Positions 30,046 to 38,624 of a DNA stretch of 64,000 nt are shown here, piece by piece; positions within the stretch are counted from its first letter, which is position 1, and each line of letters begins with the position of its first letter. The notes beneath the pieces are model-generated. The model worked only from the letters and a program-made list of their open reading frames with translations, made no database searches and was not told the DNA's origin. The position numbers and the translations under genes were made by a program. The DNA comes from Allochromatium tepidum (lineage in GTDB: Bacteria > Pseudomonadota > Gammaproteobacteria > Chromatiales > Chromatiaceae), in NCBI RefSeq assembly GCF_018409545.1, contig NZ_AP024563.1, forward strand, positions 223,501-287,500, read 5' to 3'.

Positions 30046-30603
30046 ATGGAAGCGTTCAAACTCAAGACCCTCGACGATTTGCTCGCCGCTCCCGAAGACC
30101 GCATCGAGCTGATCGATGGCGACATCGTCCAGCGACCGATGGCGCGGATGGAGCATGGTTTGGCACAGCATCGTGCCTCCGTAGAACTCGGCCCCTTCGA
30201 CCATCCTTCCGGCCCCGGCGGCTGGCGGATCGCCACCGAGGTCAGCGTCCACTACTCCATGCACCAGTGCCCGACCCATGATCTCGCCGGCTGGCGCAAG
30301 GAGCGGTTGCCGGAGCGCCCGCGCGGCGTGGTCGATGTCACCCCGGACTGGGTGTGCGAGATCGTCTCGCCCGGTTATGAGCGCAAGGACACGTTGACGC
30401 TCTTCATGCTGTTGCAGCGCCATCGCGTCCCTTATTACTGGCTGATCTGGCCCGAGGATCGTTCCCTGGTCGCCTGGCAGCTCGACGGCGACGCCTATCG
30501 GACCATCGCCGGTATCACGATGACCGACGACGCGCCGCTCAAACAGCGCATCCCGCCCTTCGAGGAACTGGAGATCGATCTGAGCTATATCCTTGGCGAA
30601 TGA
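30046..30603 (+). CDS. Uma2-family (PD-(D/E)XK-like) protein
   Basis: The 185-residue protein contains the core of the Uma2/DUF820 family: RIELIDGDIVQRPMA near residue 20, an internal PTHDLAGWRKERLPERPRG segment, then VTPDWVCEIVSPGYERKDTL (the nuclease-like D-ExxS core) and the helix LLQRHRVPYYWLIWPEDRSL. The restriction-endonuclease-like fold is known for the family, but its substrate and role are not. These genes are abundant in cyanobacteria and patchy in other phyla. Start ATG 30046 was chosen because homologues begin close to the KLKTLDDLL helix. It overlaps no neighbour, and the following NIF3 gene starts 32 bases later. Confidence 0.82.
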   Translation: MEAFKLKTLDDLLAAPEDRIELIDGDIVQRPMARMEHGLAQHRASVELGPFDHPSGPGGWRIATEVSVHYSMHQCPTHDLAGWRKERLPERPRGVVDVTPDWVCEIVSPGYERKDTLTLFMLLQRHRVPYYWLIWPEDRSLVAWQLDGDAYRTIAGITMTDDAPLKQRIPPFEELEIDLSYILGE

Positions 30604-30634
30604 CGCCGACTTCACCGATCCGATTGCGACTGCC

Positions 30635-31387
30635 ATGACCGAAGTACAAGACCTCGTCCGGTATTGCGACGACCTGCTCGAAGCGGCGCGTTTCACCGAC
30701 TATGCGCCGAACGGCTTGCAGGTCGAGGGCGAGCGCCCCATCCAACGTCTCGTCTCAGGCGTCACGGCCTGCGCGGCGCTGATCGAAGCCGCCATCGCCG
30801 AGCAGGCCGACGCCATCCTGGTCCACCACGGCTGGTTCTGGAAGAACGAGAACCCCTGCCTGACCGGCATCAAGGGACGGCGCGCAAGGACATTGCTCAG
30901 GGCGGGGGCGAGTCTGATCGCCTATCATCTACCGCTCGATGCACATCCCGAACTCGGCAACAATGCCACACTCGGTCGCCGGCTCGATTTCATCGACACG
31001 GAACCGACCGCCCTGGCCAATGGTCTGGTGTGGGTCGGTCGCCTGACCGAACCCATGACACCGGCCGCCTTCGCGGAGCATGTCTCGCAGCGACTCGCAC
31101 GCCCGGCGCAGCGGGTCGGACGTGAAAACGGCGTCATCGAGCGCGTGGCCTGGTGCACGGGCGGCGGTCAGAGTTATCTCGAACAGGCCGCCGACCTCGA
31201 CATCGACGCCTTCCTGAGCGGGGAACTCTCCGAGCGGACCACGCATCAGGCGCGCGAACTGGATCTCTGCTATCTGGCCGCCGGCCATCATGCGACGGAA
31301 CGCTATGGCATTCAGGCACTTGGCGAGCATCTGGCCAAGCGGTTCGGGCTATGGCATCACTTCGTCGAGATCGACAATCCAGCGTGA
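30635..31387 (+). CDS. NIF3-family dinuclear metal protein (YbgI-like)
   Basis: The 250-residue protein has the motifs of the Nif3/YbgI family: YAPNGLQVEG near residue 28, the metal-binding AILVHHGWFWK, SLIAYHLPLDAHPELGNNA, and the C-terminal CYLAAGHHATERYGIQAL. These His and Asp/Glu residues bind two metal ions inside a toroidal hexamer. It is often labelled GTP cyclohydrolase I type 2 homologue, but its physiological role is unsettled. ATG 30635 was preferred over an in-frame TTG 42 bases upstream. It directly precedes petABC, with a 205-base gap for the pet promoter, an arrangement I recall as common in gammaproteobacteria. Confidence 0.92.
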   Translation: MTEVQDLVRYCDDLLEAARFTDYAPNGLQVEGERPIQRLVSGVTACAALIEAAIAEQADAILVHHGWFWKNENPCLTGIKGRRARTLLRAGASLIAYHLPLDAHPELGNNATLGRRLDFIDTEPTALANGLVWVGRLTEPMTPAAFAEHVSQRLARPAQRVGRENGVIERVAWCTGGGQSYLEQAADLDIDAFLSGELSERTTHQARELDLCYLAAGHHATERYGIQALGEHLAKRFGLWHHFVEIDNPA

Positions 31388-31592
31388 CGCGCACCCGTCG
31401 CGGTGCCGGTCAGGATGGCCGTATTCGCCCCGTCCTTGACCAATCCCGCTGAAATCACGGAGAATGCGCGGTCGATTTTGCATCGATCGTCCTATTCTCA
31501 AATTTTCCACCTGAAGTTTCATCCAAGCTGCGCGAGGTACCGCCTGGGGTTGGCCGTGGGCGGTGCTCGCATCAGCCGGGGGATATTGGCCT

Positions 31593-32186
31593 ATGAGCGC
31601 GCAAGGCGTGAACAAAATGAGGCGACGAGTGCTCGTTGCCGCGACCGGCGTGGTTGGTGCCGTTGGTGCCGGCTACGCGCTCGTCCCGTTCGTCGCATCC
31701 ATGAATCCGAGTGCCCGTGCTCGGGCGGCCGGTGCACCGGTCGAGGCGGACATCAGCAAGCTGGAGCCGGGTGCGCTCCTGCGCGTCAAGTGGCGCGGCA
31801 AGCCGGTATGGGTGGTGCATCGCACCCCTGAGATGCTGGAGGCCCTGCCCAAGAACGACCCCAAGCTGGTCGACCCCACTTCTGAAGTGGAGCACCAGCC
31901 CTCCTATTGCAAGAATCCCACGCGCTCGATCAAGCCTGAATATCTGGTGGCGATCGGCATCTGCACCCACCTGGGGTGCTCGCCGACCTATCGCCCCGAG
32001 TTCGGACCCGATGACCTGGGTGCCGACTGGAAGGGCGGCTTCTTCTGCCCCTGCCATGGTTCGCGGTTCGACCTGGCGGGGCGCGTGTTCAAGAACGTGC
32101 CGGCACCGACCAACCTCTGGATTCCGAAGCACGTCTATCTCAACGACACCACCATCCTCATTGGTGAGGATCGAGGGACGGCCTGA
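31593..32186 (+). CDS. petA: ubiquinol-cytochrome c reductase iron-sulfur (Rieske) subunit
   Basis: This is the Rieske protein of the cytochrome bc1 complex, which carries electrons from quinol to cytochrome c1 in photosynthetic and respiratory electron flow. The 197-residue product begins MSAQGVNKMRRRVLVAATG, a Tat-like signal anchor whose hydrophobic part is at about 13-33. The 2Fe-2S ligands are in CTHLGCSP and CPCHGSRFD. The start was set at 31593, where homologues begin; an in-frame GTG-type extension upstream has no family support. Its stop overlaps the petB start by one base (TGATG). Confidence 0.97.
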   Translation: MSAQGVNKMRRRVLVAATGVVGAVGAGYALVPFVASMNPSARARAAGAPVEADISKLEPGALLRVKWRGKPVWVVHRTPEMLEALPKNDPKLVDPTSEVEHQPSYCKNPTRSIKPEYLVAIGICTHLGCSPTYRPEFGPDDLGADWKGGFFCPCHGSRFDLAGRVFKNVPAPTNLWIPKHVYLNDTTILIGEDRGTA

Positions 32187-33430
32187 TGAGTGCTGAAAAG
32201 ACCGAAAACCTGAGCTGGATCGACAAGCGATTCCCGCTCTCGGAGACCTGGCGCAACCATCTCTCCGAGTACTACGCCCCGAAGAACCTGAACTTCTGGT
32301 CCTTCTTCGGCTCGCTGGCCATCCTGACCCTGGTCATCCAGATCGTCACCGGTGTCTGGCTGGCCATGAACTACAAGCCCGACGCCGGTCTGGCCTTCGC
32401 CTCGGTCGAGTACATCATGCGCGATGTCGACTGGGGCTGGTTGATCCGCTACATGCATTCGACCGGCGCCTCGATGTTCTTCATCGTCATCTATCTGCAT
32501 ATGTTCCGCGGGCTGCTCTGGGGTTCCTACCGCAAGCCGCGCGAGTTGCTGTGGATGATCGGCGTCGTCATCTATCTGGTGATGATGGCCACCGCCTTCT
32601 TCGGTTATCTGCTGCCCTGGGGGCAGATGTCCTATTGGGGCGCGCAGGTCATTGTCAACCTGTTCGCGGCGGTTCCGGTCGTCGGTGAGGATCTCTCGGT
32701 CTGGGTGCGCGGCGATTTCGTCATCTCGGATGCGACCCTCAACCGCTTCTTCGCCTTCCACTTCCTGCTGCCCTTCCTGCTCGCCGGGCTGGTGTTCCTG
32801 CACATCGTCGCCCTGCATCACGTCGGCTCCAACAACCCCGACGGCATCGAGATCAAGGAAGGCCCCAAGGGTAACCGCTGGAGCGACAAGGCCCCGGCCG
32901 ACGGCATTCCCTTCCATCCCTATTACACCGTCAAGGATCTGATGGGCGTGGTCGTCTTCCTGGCGATCTTCAGCTACATCATGTTCTTCAATCCGACCAT
33001 GGGCGGCCTGTTTCTGGAGGCGCCGAACTTCCAGCCGGCCAATCCGATGCAGACGCCCGCGCACATCGCGCCGGTCTGGTACTTCACGCCCTTCTACGCC
33101 ATGCTGCGCGCCGTGCCGCCCATGTATGGTTCGCAGTTCCCCGGCGTGGTCGTGATGTTCGCCGCCATCCTGATCCTGTTCGTGCTGCCCTGGCTCGACC
33201 GCAGCCCGGTGAAATCGATGCGCTACAAGGGGCCGATGTTCCGCTGGGCGACGGCCATCTTCGCCGTGTCCTTCGTGGCCCTGGCCTGGCTGGGCATGCA
33301 GCCGGCGTCCGACTTCTACACCCTGCTGTCGCGGATCTTCACGGTGTTGTACTTCGCCTACTTCCTGCTGATGCCGATCTACAGCTCGCTGGACAAGACC
33401 AAGCCCGTTCCGGAGAGGGTGACATCATGA
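32186..33430 (+). CDS. petB: cytochrome b subunit of the bc1 complex
   Basis: The 414-residue integral membrane protein carries two b haems and both quinone sites. Eight or so membrane helices are visible. The haem-ligand His pairs are in RYMHSTGASMFFIVIYLHM and in FHFLLPFLLAGLVFLHIVAL, and the Qo-site PEWY-equivalent segment reads PVWYFTPFYAML. PEWY is changed to PVWY, as I recall for some purple sulfur bacteria. It is translationally coupled to petA and petC on either side. Confidence 0.97.
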   Translation: MSAEKTENLSWIDKRFPLSETWRNHLSEYYAPKNLNFWSFFGSLAILTLVIQIVTGVWLAMNYKPDAGLAFASVEYIMRDVDWGWLIRYMHSTGASMFFIVIYLHMFRGLLWGSYRKPRELLWMIGVVIYLVMMATAFFGYLLPWGQMSYWGAQVIVNLFAAVPVVGEDLSVWVRGDFVISDATLNRFFAFHFLLPFLLAGLVFLHIVALHHVGSNNPDGIEIKEGPKGNRWSDKAPADGIPFHPYYTVKDLMGVVVFLAIFSYIMFFNPTMGGLFLEAPNFQPANPMQTPAHIAPVWYFTPFYAMLRAVPPMYGSQFPGVVVMFAAILILFVLPWLDRSPVKSMRYKGPMFRWATAIFAVSFVALAWLGMQPASDFYTLLSRIFTVLYFAYFLLMPIYSSLDKTKPVPERVTS

Positions 33431-34158
33431 GAAAGCTGATCCTTGCCACCCTGCTAGTGCTGGCGCCGGCGGCCCTGCTGGCCTCCGAGACGGCGCATCT
33501 GGAACACGCCGACATCGATCTGCGTGATCAGGCTTCGCTGCAACGCGGCGCCAAGTACTTCTTGAATTACTGCAACGGCTGTCATTCGCTGAAGTACATG
33601 CGTTACAACCGTCTCGCCAAGGATCTGGGCATCGACGAGATCACGCTGCGCCAGAACCTGCTCTTCGGTGAGGCCAAGCCGGGTGACCTCATCACCAAGT
33701 CCATGACCGACGATGACGCGCTCAAGTGGTTCGGTGTGGTTCCGCCGGATCTGACGCTGGTGACGCGCTGGCGCTCGCCGGATTGGGTCTATACCTATCT
33801 CAAGAGCTTCTACCTGGACGACACCCGCCCCTATGGCGTCAACAACGTGCTCTTCCCGCTGGTCGGTATGCCGCATGTCCTGGGCGATCTCCAGGGACGG
33901 CAGAAAGCGGTGATGGAACCGCCGCACGAGCCGGGCGGCGAGCCGACCATCAAGGGTCTGAAGCTGGTCGAGGAAGGAGAACTGTCGCCGCAGGAATACG
34001 ACACCATGGTCCGGGACATCACCAACTTCCTGACCTACGCGGGCGAGCCATTCAAGCTCGAACGTGAGCGTCTCGGTCGCTACGTGCTCCTATTCCTGGG
34101 CTTCCTGTTCATCCTGGCCTATCTCCTCAAGAAGGAGTATTGGAAAGACGTCCACTGA
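33427..34158 (+). CDS. petC: cytochrome c1 subunit of the bc1 complex
   Basis: The 243-residue protein has a cleavable signal (LILATLLVLAPAALLASE), a c-type haem motif CNGCHSLKYMRYNRLAKDLG near residue 48, the axial-Met region around LVGMPHVLGDLQG, and a C-terminal anchor helix (YVLLFLGFLFILAYLL). It accepts electrons from the Rieske centre on the periplasmic side. It overlaps petB by four bases and ends the operon at a hairpin terminator. Confidence 0.97.
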   Translation: MRKLILATLLVLAPAALLASETAHLEHADIDLRDQASLQRGAKYFLNYCNGCHSLKYMRYNRLAKDLGIDEITLRQNLLFGEAKPGDLITKSMTDDDALKWFGVVPPDLTLVTRWRSPDWVYTYLKSFYLDDTRPYGVNNVLFPLVGMPHVLGDLQGRQKAVMEPPHEPGGEPTIKGLKLVEEGELSPQEYDTMVRDITNFLTYAGEPFKLERERLGRYVLLFLGFLFILAYLLKKEYWKDVH

Positions 34159-34169
34159 TCGGACGCCAT

Positions 34170-34202
34170 GCGGCGGCCTCGTCTCAAGGGCCGCCGCTTT
34201 CG
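34170..34202 (+). terminator. terminator after petABC
   Basis: GCGGCGGCC and GGCCGCCGC pair over nine bases around a ten-base loop, followed by TTTCGTT, between petC and sspA. It may be partly read through, because sspA follows within 27 bases. Confidence 0.75.
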
Positions 34203-34228
34203 TTCCCGCCTTGCCTATCGGTACTGCA

Positions 34229-34837
34229 ATGACCCTCTATTCCGATCCTGCCTGTCCCTATTGCCATCGGGTCAGGATGGTCCTGGCCGAAAAAGGGATC
34301 GCGGTCGACGTGGTGGACGTCGATGCCAAGGCCCTGCCCGACGAGGTGATGGACTTCAACCCCTATGGGACGGTCCCGACCTTCGTCGACCGGGATCTGC
34401 GTCTCTATGAGTCGCGGATCATCATGGAATATCTCGACGAGCGCTTTCCCCATCCGCCGCTGCTGCCGGTCGATCCGGTCTCGCGCGCCAATGCGCGGCT
34501 GTTCATGTATCGCGTCGATCGCGACTGGTATTCGCTCATGGGGCGTATCCTGCACGGCGAGGGCGACGAGGTCGAGCAGGCGCGCAAGGAACTGCGCGAG
34601 AGTCTGATCGCCACAGCTCCCGTGTTCGGGGCGCATGCTTTCTTCATGAGCGAGGAGTTCTCGCTGGTGGACTGCTGTGTCGCGCCGCTGTTGTGGCGTC
34701 TGCCGGTGCTCGGGGTCGAGCTGCCCAAGCAGGCCGATCCGATCCGGGTCTACATGAAGCGGATCTTCACCTGGGACGCCTTCCGTCGCAGCCTCACCGA
34801 GGCCGAAAAAGAGATGATCGCGGATCTCCGCCGATGA
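34229..34837 (+). CDS. sspA: stringent starvation protein A, GST-like
   Basis: SspA is a glutathione-transferase-fold protein that binds RNA polymerase under starvation. The 202-residue product has the thioredoxin-like N-terminal domain with DPACPYCHRVRMVLAEKG, the conserved MDFNPYGTVPTFVDRDL and ESRIIMEYLDERFPHPPL, and the helical C-terminal domain. The start at 34229 matches the family; a longer in-frame extension would run back through petC. The stop overlaps the sspB start. The petABC-sspAB order is widespread in gammaproteobacteria. Confidence 0.94.
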   Translation: MTLYSDPACPYCHRVRMVLAEKGIAVDVVDVDAKALPDEVMDFNPYGTVPTFVDRDLRLYESRIIMEYLDERFPHPPLLPVDPVSRANARLFMYRVDRDWYSLMGRILHGEGDEVEQARKELRESLIATAPVFGAHAFFMSEEFSLVDCCVAPLLWRLPVLGVELPKQADPIRVYMKRIFTWDAFRRSLTEAEKEMIADLRR

Positions 34838-35307
34838 ACGACAGCATGACCTCCAGCAAGCCCTATCTGGTTCGGGCCATCTACGAGTGGATCCTGGACA
34901 ATCGGATGACGCCCCATCTGGTGGTGGACGCGGGCTTTCCCGACACGCGCGTGCCGATGGAGTTCGTCGCCGACGGGCGCATCGTGCTCAACATCGCACC
35001 TGGGGCGGTGCGCGGTCTGGTCATCGGCAACGAGTGGATCGAGTTCAGTGCGCGTTTCGGCGGCACGGCGCGCGAGGTGCTGGTGCCGACCGAGGCCGTG
35101 GTCGGCATCTTCACCCGTGAGAACGGGCAGGGCATGGTCTTTCCCGACCCGACGTATCCCGAGCCGACCCAGGCGGCCAATGCGCCCGCCGCCGGTCCCA
35201 AGCTGGCGCCGTTGCCCAGCAGCAAGCCGGGCGGTTCGGGCGACAAACCCTCACCCGATCGCCCCAAGGGCAAGAAGGGTGCTCCGACGCTCAAGGTCGT
35301 CAAATAG
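34834..35307 (+). CDS. sspB: ClpXP adaptor SspB
   Basis: SspB tethers ssrA-tagged proteins to ClpXP for degradation. The 157-residue protein has the conserved substrate-binding domain (YLVRAIYEWILDNRMTPHLV, then GRIVLNIAPGAVRGLVIGN and FSARFGG), a Pro/Ala/Lys-rich flexible linker, and the C-terminal ClpX-binding peptide PTLKVVK. It is translationally coupled to sspA through ATGA. It is cytosolic. Confidence 0.96.
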   Translation: MNDSMTSSKPYLVRAIYEWILDNRMTPHLVVDAGFPDTRVPMEFVADGRIVLNIAPGAVRGLVIGNEWIEFSARFGGTAREVLVPTEAVVGIFTRENGQGMVFPDPTYPEPTQAANAPAAGPKLAPLPSSKPGGSGDKPSPDRPKGKKGAPTLKVVK

Positions 35308-35319
35308 GGTGCGGCCGTT

Positions 35320-35634
35320 TCAGGCGTCCGCTACCCGATCGGGCAATCCGAAGCTCAGTTCCTCCAGATTCAGACCGCGCATCACGATATAGCCCCGGCG
35401 CCGCTCCATGCCTTCCTCGCTGAAGTCGAAGCGATAGACGCGCCGCAATCGCACGCCCTCCGAACGCCAGGTCAGTCCGAGCCGGCGCAGGGCCACGGTC
35501 TGATCGAGCCATTGCAGATCGCGCTGCCGGCAGGCGGCCTGACAGAGACCGATCGCGATCTCGCGCGCACGCAGGCTGTCGAGCCAGAACCAGCCGAGCA
35601 GCAGCAATAGGCAGACGATGAGCAGATGACTCAT
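35320..35634 (-). CDS. DUF3301 family membrane-anchored protein
   Basis: From the ATG at 35634 the protein has 104 residues: an N-terminal membrane segment (LLIVCLLLLLGWFWLDSL), then the conserved REIAIGLCQAACRQRDLQWL and LDQTVALRRLGL, and a C-terminal FDFSEEGMERRRGYIVMRG. This matches DUF3301, a small gammaproteobacterial family of unknown function. Its start overlaps the stop of the upstream lipoprotein gene by four bases, so both are made together. It converges with sspB across 12 bases. Confidence 0.85.
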   Translation of the reverse strand: MSHLLIVCLLLLLGWFWLDSLRAREIAIGLCQAACRQRDLQWLDQTVALRRLGLTWRSEGVRLRRVYRFDFSEEGMERRRGYIVMRGLNLEELSFGLPDRVADA

Positions 35635-36101
35635 CGCTTGAAGGCGGGCAGGCCGGATTCGAGCCACCAGCCCTTCTTCTCGGCGTCATAGCGCCAGAGC
35701 TGACGGTCCTTGAGATGTTTGACGACCTGCCGATCCTCGTAGAGATAGTCGATGGCGACGATCTGGGTCGCGGTTTCCGCCTCGGCGTTCATCACCGGCG
35801 GCTGGATCACGTCATAGCCCGTCAGACGCAGTCCCTCCAGGGTCTCGGGCGAGAGCGTCTCGCCGCGCCGGTCGGGATGGATATAGCCGTAGGCGTTCTC
35901 GTAGTACCCCCAGCGCAGCGCGTTCTGATAGCCGTTGGTCGCGTTCTGGAGCGTGTCCGTCATGCGATCCTGTTTGACCGGATTGCAGCCGACCAGCAGC
36001 GCGGCCGCCAGCACGCCGGCGACCACGGATTTCAAACGGCGGTCCACGGGCGGCAGGGTGATCGAGACGATCCGGGATGATCCAACGGCGGTGATGCTCA
36101 T
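35631..36101 (-). CDS. predicted lipoprotein
   Basis: The 156-residue protein has a charged N-terminus and a lipoprotein signal ending LAAALLVGC at about residue 40, so Cys40 or nearby should be lipidated. The mature part (KQDRMTDTLQNATNGYQNAL, GYYENAYGYIHPD) has an NTF2-like look, with Trp and Tyr residues and a C-terminal KGWWLESGLPAFKR. Start 36101 places the signal within 30-40 residues of the N-terminus; upstream ATGs would put it too far in. Its function is unknown. It is coupled to the DUF3301 gene. Confidence 0.75.
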   Translation of the reverse strand: MSITAVGSSRIVSITLPPVDRRLKSVVAGVLAAALLVGCNPVKQDRMTDTLQNATNGYQNALRWGYYENAYGYIHPDRRGETLSPETLEGLRLTGYDVIQPPVMNAEAETATQIVAIDYLYEDRQVVKHLKDRQLWRYDAEKKGWWLESGLPAFKR

Positions 36102-36288
36102 GGCGGCTCGGCGTCTGGTGAGAAGGCTGAACGGTATCCCTGGGAGCGGGGTTCGAGCGCGATGATACGGCATCGGTGCGATCCGCACCAAGGCTCGGCG
36201 ACGGTGCCGATCCGGGTCGCTCGGTTTGGGAAACACCCCAAGTCTCGGTATCATGCCGCCCTTTGTCCAACACGAGTCACGAGAAACC

Positions 36289-37491
36289 ATGGCCGATTCG
36301 ATGGAACCAAGGCGCGATCTGGTGATCGATGGGGTCGAGCTGACGGTGCTCGGCACGGCCCATGTCTCGCGCGCCAGTGCCGATCAGGTGCGCAAGCTGA
36401 TCCAGTCCGGCGACTACGACAGCGTGGCCGTCGAACTCTGCCGTAGCCGCTTCAATGCCCTGATGGACCCGCGCACCCTGGCGCAGATGGATCTGTTCTC
36501 GGTCATCCGCCAGAACCGCGTCTATATGGTCGTCGCCAACCTGGTGCTCGCGGCCTATCAGCAGCGGCTCGCCGATCAGTTCGGTATCGAGCCGGGCGCC
36601 GAGCAGCGCACCGCCCTGCGGCTGGCCAAGGATCAGGGCCTGAACCTGCTGCTCGTCGATCGCGAGATCGGCATCACGCTCAAGCGGATCTCGGCCAATC
36701 TCGGCTGGTGGAAGCGCTACGGGCTGTTCGCCGGTCTGCTGACGGCCATGCTCAGTTCCGACACCGTGACCGAGGAGGAGGTCGAGCGGCTCAAGGAGGG
36801 CGACGTGCTCGAAACCGCCTTCGCCGAGTTCGCCGTCGAGCGCCGGGATCTCTATGTCCCCCTGATCGAGGAGCGCGACCGCTATATGGCCGCCAAGCTC
36901 CGGCGTGAGCTGGCGCGCGTGGGCGCCAAACGCGCTCTGGTCGTGATCGGCGCCGGCCATCTCAAGGGCGTGACCGAGGCGCTGGAGACGGATCGCACCG
37001 ATCCGGGCGAGGTGTTGAGCACGCTCGAACGGGTGCCGCCGCCGAGTCGCTGGCCCGCGGTGTTCGGCTGGTCGCTGCTGATTCTGATCCTGGCCGGTTT
37101 CGGCTATGGATTCGCCGTCAGTACCGAACTGGGGTTGGATCTGTTGATCGGCTGGGCGCTGATCACGGGCGGACTCTCGGCGCTCGGCACCCTGCTCGCC
37201 GCCGGGCATCCGCTCACCATCCTCTCGGCCTTCCTCGCCGCGCCCCTGACCACGCTCAATCCGGCCATCGGCGCCGGCATGATCACGGGCGCCGTCGAAC
37301 TCTATCTGCGCAAGCCGAGCGTCGGGGACTTCAGCCGTCTGCGCGCGGATGTGGCCACCTGGACCGGCTGGTGGCGCAATCGGGTCTCGCGTGTGCTGGT
37401 CGTCTTCGTCCTGAGCAGCCTGGGGGCCGGGATCGGAACCTATGTGGCCGGCCTGCACGTCGTCGAGCGTCTGATCCGCGCGGGCGGCTGA
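36289..37491 (+). CDS. TraB/PrgY-family membrane protein
   Basis: The 400-residue protein has an N-terminal TraB domain with the TIKI-like GTAHVSRASADQV motif near residue 23, the conserved VAVELCRSRFNALMD, and ALVVIGAGHLKGV. A C-terminal membrane part of about four helices follows (SLLILILAGFGYGFAV, LLIGWALITGGLSALGTLLA). Family members include PrgY, which restrains pheromone signalling in Enterococcus, but the bacterial chromosomal proteins have no settled role. ATG 36289 was chosen because it is the first Met close to the domain. It stands alone as a transcription unit. Confidence 0.87.
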   Translation: MADSMEPRRDLVIDGVELTVLGTAHVSRASADQVRKLIQSGDYDSVAVELCRSRFNALMDPRTLAQMDLFSVIRQNRVYMVVANLVLAAYQQRLADQFGIEPGAEQRTALRLAKDQGLNLLLVDREIGITLKRISANLGWWKRYGLFAGLLTAMLSSDTVTEEEVERLKEGDVLETAFAEFAVERRDLYVPLIEERDRYMAAKLRRELARVGAKRALVVIGAGHLKGVTEALETDRTDPGEVLSTLERVPPPSRWPAVFGWSLLILILAGFGYGFAVSTELGLDLLIGWALITGGLSALGTLLAAGHPLTILSAFLAAPLTTLNPAIGAGMITGAVELYLRKPSVGDFSRLRADVATWTGWWRNRVSRVLVVFVLSSLGAGIGTYVAGLHVVERLIRAGG

Positions 37492-37514
37492 TATGGCCGT
37501 CACGCGCCTCGGAT

Positions 37515-38447
37515 TCAGGCGGGACGGCTCAGATAGGGTTCGATATAGGTGCGTCTGAACTGCTGACAACGGTCGATGTATTCGCGGGTGCTCTTGGGCA
37601 TGGGCACGCGCGCGCGCACGATGAAGCTGATCAGGTCGGTGCCGTCGCGCAGCAGCCGCGTGCCCTCGACCGCCTCGCGCACGTCGACGGCGTCGTGGAT
37701 GGTCGGCATGATCGGGTCGAGATTGCGCACCCGGTCACTGGCGACGACATAGGTCGGCCAGACGTCGAAGACCTCCGGATCGGTGCGCAGGATCTCGCAC
37801 TTGCGCTTGGCCGTGGTGTTGAGTTCGTCGAGCCGTGCATCCAGACCGAGGATCTGACGACTGCCGTCGAAGGTCGCCTTCATGGCCCCCGTGATGCGGT
37901 CGATATCGTGCATGGTCATGGCGATCTTGAGATAGCGGCTCGAATAGAAGGCTTCGATCGGCATCGAGAACGCCTTGAACGGCTCGCCCCAGAGCTCGTC
38001 GATGCCTTCGTCGCCGCCGCGATGGCGCACCATCTTACCCAGTTCGAGCGCCTCGATCAGACAGTGCCCGCATTCGCGCATCAGCGCATGATCGGGCGCG
38101 ATCTCGACCCCGGCCGTCTGCAGATCGACTAGGCTATGGAAGATGTCGGCGGCGCGGTTGAAGAGTGCACCGGCGAGCATGGCGCCGTTGACGCGCTTGC
38201 GCTCGGTGTCGGTCTCGGCCTCGTAGGCGGCGCGCGCCTCCTTGAGCCGTGAGCCTGGAATGTTGATGCCAGGCTCGACATGGTTGAACAGGCGGCGCGT
38301 GAGGGCCTGGATGAGCTGACGCCGGACCTCGAAACTGTCGGGCGGCGGTTCGTAATATTTGATCCAATAGCCGTCATAATAGACGCGCATGACGCCATCG
38401 ATCTTGCGTTTACTGCCGTTGAGTGGGGACTGATACATGCCGCGCAT
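37515..38447 (-). CDS. uncharacterised conserved protein
   Basis: I do not recognise this protein of about 310 residues. It starts with a Tyr-rich segment (MRVYYDGYWIKYYEPPPDS), then is largely helical. Two Cys and a His cluster near residue 128 (RECGHCLIEALEL), and MVRHRGGDEGIDELWGEPF is a candidate active or binding site. No signal peptide or membrane helix is seen. The start could be ATG 38447 or the in-frame ATG at 38438; neither has a clear ribosome site. The open frame is long with consistent codon use, so it is coding. Its only context is convergence with the TraB-like gene 23 bases away. Confidence 0.7.
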   Translation of the reverse strand: MRGMYQSPLNGSKRKIDGVMRVYYDGYWIKYYEPPPDSFEVRRQLIQALTRRLFNHVEPGINIPGSRLKEARAAYEAETDTERKRVNGAMLAGALFNRAADIFHSLVDLQTAGVEIAPDHALMRECGHCLIEALELGKMVRHRGGDEGIDELWGEPFKAFSMPIEAFYSSRYLKIAMTMHDIDRITGAMKATFDGSRQILGLDARLDELNTTAKRKCEILRTDPEVFDVWPTYVVASDRVRNLDPIMPTIHDAVDVREAVEGTRLLRDGTDLISFIVRARVPMPKSTREYIDRCQQFRRTYIEPYLSRPA

Positions 38448-38624
38448 CAATGTCCGGAATCATGGAAGAGGCTAGTGTAGGCCATGACGAGCGGTGATAC
38501 TCGCCTGGAGTGCGTGACGGACGCGATCGCGTGACGCGCGTCCCGGTTCATCGTTCGCGGGGGAGCCGGATCACAGGGGTTCCGGAGAATCGGAGTGCCG
38601 TTCAACACTGCCGGGTATTCAATC

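Noticed and set aside
30046..31387. Uma2 and NIF3 genes as a new two-gene system
   Set aside because: They are close but not overlapping once starts are chosen, and both families are common and usually unlinked; adjacency alone is weak.
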